64,000 nucleotides of DNA from Leptolyngbya subtilissima AS-A7. GTDB lineage: Bacteria > Cyanobacteriota > Cyanobacteriia > Phormidesmidales > Phormidesmidaceae. The position numbers were made by a program, and so were the translations under genes. The notes below the pieces were generated by a model. It was not told where the DNA came from. It searched no databases and saw nothing but the letters and a program-made list of their open reading frames with translations. Every line of letters begins with the position of its first letter. Within the stretch, counting starts at the first letter, position 1. Shown one piece after another: positions 60,710 to 64,000 of the stretch. The stretch spans positions 124,001 to 188,000 of the forward strand of contig NZ_JAMPKY010000010.1 of NCBI RefSeq assembly GCF_039962255.1, read 5' to 3'.

Positions 60710-62689
60710 ATGCCTGCGGTACAGGTCGTGGCAAGGAATCTCTGCCTAGAATGGGGCGTATTTGCTTTGGAGGAGCAGGTGATTCTCGATCAACTTCCAG
60801 TATCCCGCGTGAACGCTCGCAGCACCGATGCTTTTGATATTCACAACAGTCGGTTTTGTGAGGGCAGCAATCCTTACCTCAATACAGCGGCGTTCGTTTT
60901 CGACTTTGCCCTCTCTGGAAACAGCGATCCGTTGCCATTGGAGGTTTATATCGATGCGGTAGGCGATCGCTACCCTCACCTCAAAGAGCACACCTACGAC
61001 TCCTTTGCCCACCTCTTTGCCCAGGTGTCCGCCGAGGTTAACCGACTCGACATCGGACTATACCTGCACCGCTGGAGCGTGACCCACCGGGGCGATCGCT
61101 GCTGCATTGCGATCGAAGCTCTCCACGGTCGCACGACGCGATCGGTTGTCTACGCCGTGTGGGACTGGTTTGAGGCCATCACCCAAGACCACCAGTTCTA
61201 TATCGAAGACCAGGTTGAAGTCTTTCAAAGACTGTTTCGGCAGTCGGTCTACGGCGGTCCCACCGTGTATGCGCTGCTGCGTACCGCCCATGACAAGGGA
61301 ATTCCCGCATTTTATCTGTGGGATGAAGGACTAATGCAGTACGGCTACGGCAAAAAGTTGGTGCGCGGCGTAGCGACTACCTTTGATACCGATAGCCACT
61401 TAGACTCAGACTTCACGACCCGCAAAGACGACTGCAAAGCCTTTCTCAGCACTCTGGGTTTTCCAGTGCCCAACGGAGAAATTGTTGCGACCCGTAAGGA
61501 GGCGTTAGCCGCCGCCGACCGAGTTGGCTATCCGATTGCGGTGAAGCCGGTGACGGGGCACAAGGGGGAAGGGGTAACCGCAGACGTGCGCGACGACGAG
61601 GAGCTAGAAGTCGCTTTCGATCGCGCCGTCGAGGCCATTCCTGAAGACCAGCCGGTAGAGGTCATTGTCGAGAAGAGTATCGCGGGCTCCGATTTTCGGA
61701 TCTTGTGTGTCAACGGTCGCTTTGTGGCTGCCATGGAGCGCCGCCCCGCTTCCGTTACCGGCGACGGCGAATCCACCATCAGTGAACTGATTCGCGACGC
61801 TAATAGAGCTGCTAACCGCAGCGACACCCCCATGTCTCCGCTGGGCAAGATCAAGGCCGATGGTGCCATGGAAATGTACCTGGCTGAGCAGGGGTTTAAT
61901 CTGGAAAGCGTTCTAGAAGCCGATCGAACCGTTTATTTGAGAAAGGTAGCGAACCTTTCTGCCGGGGGGGTCAGCATCGACGCCACGCCCACCATTCACC
62001 CTGACAACGTGATTTTGGCCCAGGACATTGCTCAACACTTTCGGTTGACCTGTTTGGGCATTGACGTGATTACCCGTGACCTATCGCGATCGTGGAAGGA
62101 CGGGAATTTCGGCATTCTTGAGATCAACTCTGCGCCAGGGATTTCGATGCACCTCAACCCCTCTGTGGGCGATCGCGTCGATGTCACTTCCCCCATTCTG
62201 GAAACCTTCTTTCCCGAAGACACCAAAATCCGCATTCCCATCATCACGTTTAATCGGGTTTCAATGCGCGATTTGCAAGAGCTGATTGACCATCTTCTCT
62301 TGCAATATCCCAACTGGGTAATCGGTGCGGTGTGTCGAGAAGGTGTGCTCATCAACCGTTCTGAAAAGGCCTTGAGCCCCAACTACAACGTCAATGTGCG
62401 CAACCTGCTGCGCAACCCTAGGCTCGACATGCTGATTGCAGAATATCGAGGCGATATCTTTGAGCAGGACGGTATGTTCTACTCGGGCAGCGATATGGTC
62501 GTTTTAGACAATCCCACCGAAACCGAGACTCTGCTGACCCGCGACGTCTTACCCCATTCAACCATTGTGGTACGCGAGGGCAACAATGTCTCGATTCGCC
62601 GCGAGGGGCTGATTGAGCAATACCGTTTGGGCGGATCAGAGCCCTTTAGCCGCGTTTATTTAAAGGAAACTGGGACAATTTTGGCCTAA
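60710..62689 (+). CDS. cphA2: cyanophycin synthetase 2 (CphA2-type)
   Basis: The 659-residue protein has a CphA-like N-terminal domain (residues 1-~210; RSVVYAVWDWFEAITQ), then an ATP-grasp domain (~215-500) with KPVTGHKGEGVT near 280 and GILEINSAPGISMHL near 470. The C-terminal part starts where CphA1 has its Mur-ligase P-loop: after RIPII, CphA1 reads GTNGKTT, but here it reads TFNRVSMRD, and the whole Mur-type domain is shortened to ~155 residues. This is the hallmark of CphA2, which polymerises beta-Asp-Arg dipeptide (the product of cyanophycinase) using the ATP-grasp site alone. It therefore recycles nitrogen storage polymer rather than making it from free amino acids. Confidence 0.82.
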   Translation: MPAVQVVARNLCLEWGVFALEEQVILDQLPVSRVNARSTDAFDIHNSRFCEGSNPYLNTAAFVFDFALSGNSDPLPLEVYIDAVGDRYPHLKEHTYDSFAHLFAQVSAEVNRLDIGLYLHRWSVTHRGDRCCIAIEALHGRTTRSVVYAVWDWFEAITQDHQFYIEDQVEVFQRLFRQSVYGGPTVYALLRTAHDKGIPAFYLWDEGLMQYGYGKKLVRGVATTFDTDSHLDSDFTTRKDDCKAFLSTLGFPVPNGEIVATRKEALAAADRVGYPIAVKPVTGHKGEGVTADVRDDEELEVAFDRAVEAIPEDQPVEVIVEKSIAGSDFRILCVNGRFVAAMERRPASVTGDGESTISELIRDANRAANRSDTPMSPLGKIKADGAMEMYLAEQGFNLESVLEADRTVYLRKVANLSAGGVSIDATPTIHPDNVILAQDIAQHFRLTCLGIDVITRDLSRSWKDGNFGILEINSAPGISMHLNPSVGDRVDVTSPILETFFPEDTKIRIPIITFNRVSMRDLQELIDHLLLQYPNWVIGAVCREGVLINRSEKALSPNYNVNVRNLLRNPRLDMLIAEYRGDIFEQDGMFYSGSDMVVLDNPTETETLLTRDVLPHSTIVVREGNNVSIRREGLIEQYRLGGSEPFSRVYLKETGTILA

Positions 62690-62713
62690 CGGTAATCTGT
62701 ATAACCCCTAGTT

Positions 62714-62744
62714 TGTAGGGGCATTGCACTGCAATGCCCCTACA
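62714..62744. repeat. palindrome of the GTAGGGGC family
   Basis: TGTAGGGGCATTGCA (62714-62728) and TGCAATGCCCCTACA (62730-62744) form perfect 15-bp arms around one base. It lies 25 bp after the cphA2 stop. See the related element at 56196. The rest of the gap to 62991 holds no gene, only a weak inverted repeat near 62848-62890 with AGGTTTA/CCCTAAACC units. Confidence 0.85.
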
Positions 62745-62991
62745 GGGTGTCAGTTTTGAATCAAGGTTCTGTATGTGGGATTCAGTATTAGTTTTAATTC
62801 AACCTAGTAGTTTGCCAAGCCGAAGGAGACAAAGGAGGGTATAAAGTTCTAGGTTTATGGCCTATCTTGAACCTTATAACCCTAAACCTTTGTTGGCAGA
62901 GCTCATTAGAGTTCAACTTAGCTAAGTACTAAGAGCATTGGCAACCCTAGAAAGCTACAGCCCTTTCTGGCGACTTAAACGCGTCCGAGTG

Positions 62992-63010
62992 CAGCATAAT
63001 AATTATGCTG
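62992..63010 (-). terminator. palindrome abutting the hydrolase stop
   Basis: CAGCATAAT (62992-63000), A, ATTATGCTG (63002-63010) directly follows the TAA of the minus-strand hydrolase gene. It may be its 3' hairpin; there is no T run. Confidence 0.45.
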
Positions 63011-64000
63011 TTAGGTTTGTTTTGATTTCAAGCAAGCAATACTAAACGCCCGAACAATATCTGAAAACTGTTGATTGCGTTCCATTAGCGCCATGTGCCC
63101 TCCTGGCGACAGCATGCTCAATTCCGATTGAGGTACTTCCGCACTCATATGTTTGCTAGCGAAAGGTCGTGTAGCAATATCGGACTTGCCAACAACAACA
63201 AGCGTGGGAACAGAAATTTTAGGCAACGTTGCTGTCTCATTAAACTTAAACATCGCTAGAACTCCTCGGACCAAAACTCCTGGTGATGACTTAATACCAA
63301 TTAAACTAGAAAAATTAAGCTGTCCACGAGTCTCTGTACCTGTAAAGCCAGATATTTTAGTTGTGAGCAACACTGAACCGTTCAAATAGCTTAACCAGCT
63401 AGTGAGCCATAGCAGAGGGGAGAACGCGATCGCCAGGTGTAGCAACGGCTCTAGCAGAGGTTTTTGCAGCGCCATTAGCAGTTTGCTGAAAGTAGTGGTT
63501 TTAAGCGGATTAGTATAGGTGCTATCGACAAGAATTAAGCCGGCAACTTGCTGCTCTAAGCGTTCTGGAAACAGGCGACTAAAAGTCAGCAGGATCATAC
63601 CCCCCATGCTGTGCCCTACTAAAATGGCCGGCTGATCGTTTACTAGAGCTAGCACTGCCTCTAAGTCGCGGGCATACTTCTCTAGGGAATAGTCTCGGTT
63701 TTTCGGCTTTTGGGATTTTCCTAAACCCGGTAGATCCCAAACAACCACGCGAAACTGATCGGTGAGCTGTTTTTTGGCGTAATACCAAGCTGTGCTGTCG
63801 GGTCCCCAACCGTGGGTCAGAATCAGGGTCGGAGCGCGATCGGGCCCGTAAAACTCGACTTCAATTTCGCTACCATCTGGTCGAGCTAAACGTTGCACTC
63901 GTTTGCTGCGCAGCGGTGTAGGTTCATCCTTTCCAGGACGGTGCATTAGCAGAAGGGGCAGAAATCCTAGAAATGACCACAGTAATAGTCCTATGCTCAA
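63011..64000 (-). CDS. alpha/beta-fold hydrolase (5' end at window edge)
   Basis: The visible 329 residues begin with a hydrophobic helix (SIGLLLWSFLGFLPLLLMH), then a typical alpha/beta hydrolase: the oxyanion motif THGWGPDSTAW near residue 63, the nucleophile elbow VGHSMGGM near 129, an acid in VVVGKSDIATRP and the catalytic His in SPGGHMALME near 303. This triad fits esterase, lipase or lactonase activity; the substrate is unknown. The first codon visible is TTG at the last base, and the frame may continue beyond the window, so the start is undefined. The N-terminal helix suggests a membrane anchor. Confidence 0.82.
   Translation of the reverse strand: MSIGLLLWSFLGFLPLLLMHRPGKDEPTPLRSKRVQRLARPDGSEIEVEFYGPDRAPTLILTHGWGPDSTAWYYAKKQLTDQFRVVVWDLPGLGKSQKPKNRDYSLEKYARDLEAVLALVNDQPAILVGHSMGGMILLTFSRLFPERLEQQVAGLILVDSTYTNPLKTTTFSKLLMALQKPLLEPLLHLAIAFSPLLWLTSWLSYLNGSVLLTTKISGFTGTETRGQLNFSSLIGIKSSPGVLVRGVLAMFKFNETATLPKISVPTLVVVGKSDIATRPFASKHMSAEVPQSELSMLSPGGHMALMERNQQFSDIVRAFSIACLKSKQT

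Overview
This window is chromosomal DNA from a cyanobacterium, most likely a filamentous Leptolyngbya/Nodosilinea-type lineage. That placement is an inference. The HIP1 octamer GCGATCGC and its core recur throughout, including inside genes. Cyanobacterial gene families are present: a nickel SOD with its maturation protease, a LabA-like NYN protein, a CphA2-type cyanophycin synthetase, an NrtP-type nitrate permease and an NtcA-type promoter. No transposase, integrase, phage module or CRISPR array was seen. Mobile-looking DNA is limited to short palindromic repeats and gene remnants.

1-8.5 kb: the start of an RND pump, a SyrD/PvdE-type ABC exporter, and a hopanoid-type locus. A minus-strand operon (squalene-synthase-like enzyme, HpnO-like aminotransferase, sulfotransferase) diverges from hpnH. 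An MFS transporter closes the section.

8.9-26.7 kb: a galactoside and sugar-nucleotide island. It holds a GH1-RmlD fusion, UDP-galactopyranose mutase, a glycosyltransferase, galE, a cupin, a GH43 enzyme, a PhyH oxygenase and an MBL hydrolase. It ends with a compact operon of GH2 beta-galactosidase, galT, a metal-site-less M24 protein, galK, a 72-aa protein and hflX. Together these could release galactose from beta-galactosides, pass it through the Leloir pathway to UDP-galactose, and convert that to UDP-galactofuranose for a glycan.

27-46.5 kb: mostly housekeeping. tRNA-Thr(CGT), a LabA-like protein, a secreted nuclease lipoprotein, sodN-sodX, a HAD phosphatase, a DnaJ-type chaperone, a cytosine-deaminase-like enzyme, malate dehydrogenase, a cNMP-EAL protein, a host-attachment-family protein, PhoH, proS, DUF2993 and GerMN proteins, and cobS.

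46.5-64 kb: a GH13_18 sugar phosphorylase, a C2 plus papain-like protein, Hsp20, dinB, a MAPEG gene broken by an in-frame TAG, a small protein behind a good NtcA-type promoter, nrtP, a ClC channel, a decayed gene, a second PhyH protein, cphA2 and a partial alpha/beta hydrolase.

The strongest lead for something undescribed is the squalene-synthase/HpnO/sulfotransferase operon beside hpnH, which suggests a sulfated or N-sulfonated amino-hopanoid. Next are the repeat-built linker in the GH1-RmlD gene, the dead M24 protein in the galactose operon, the C2-papain protein and the NtcA-driven small membrane protein. All function calls come from motif reading by eye; no database search was run.
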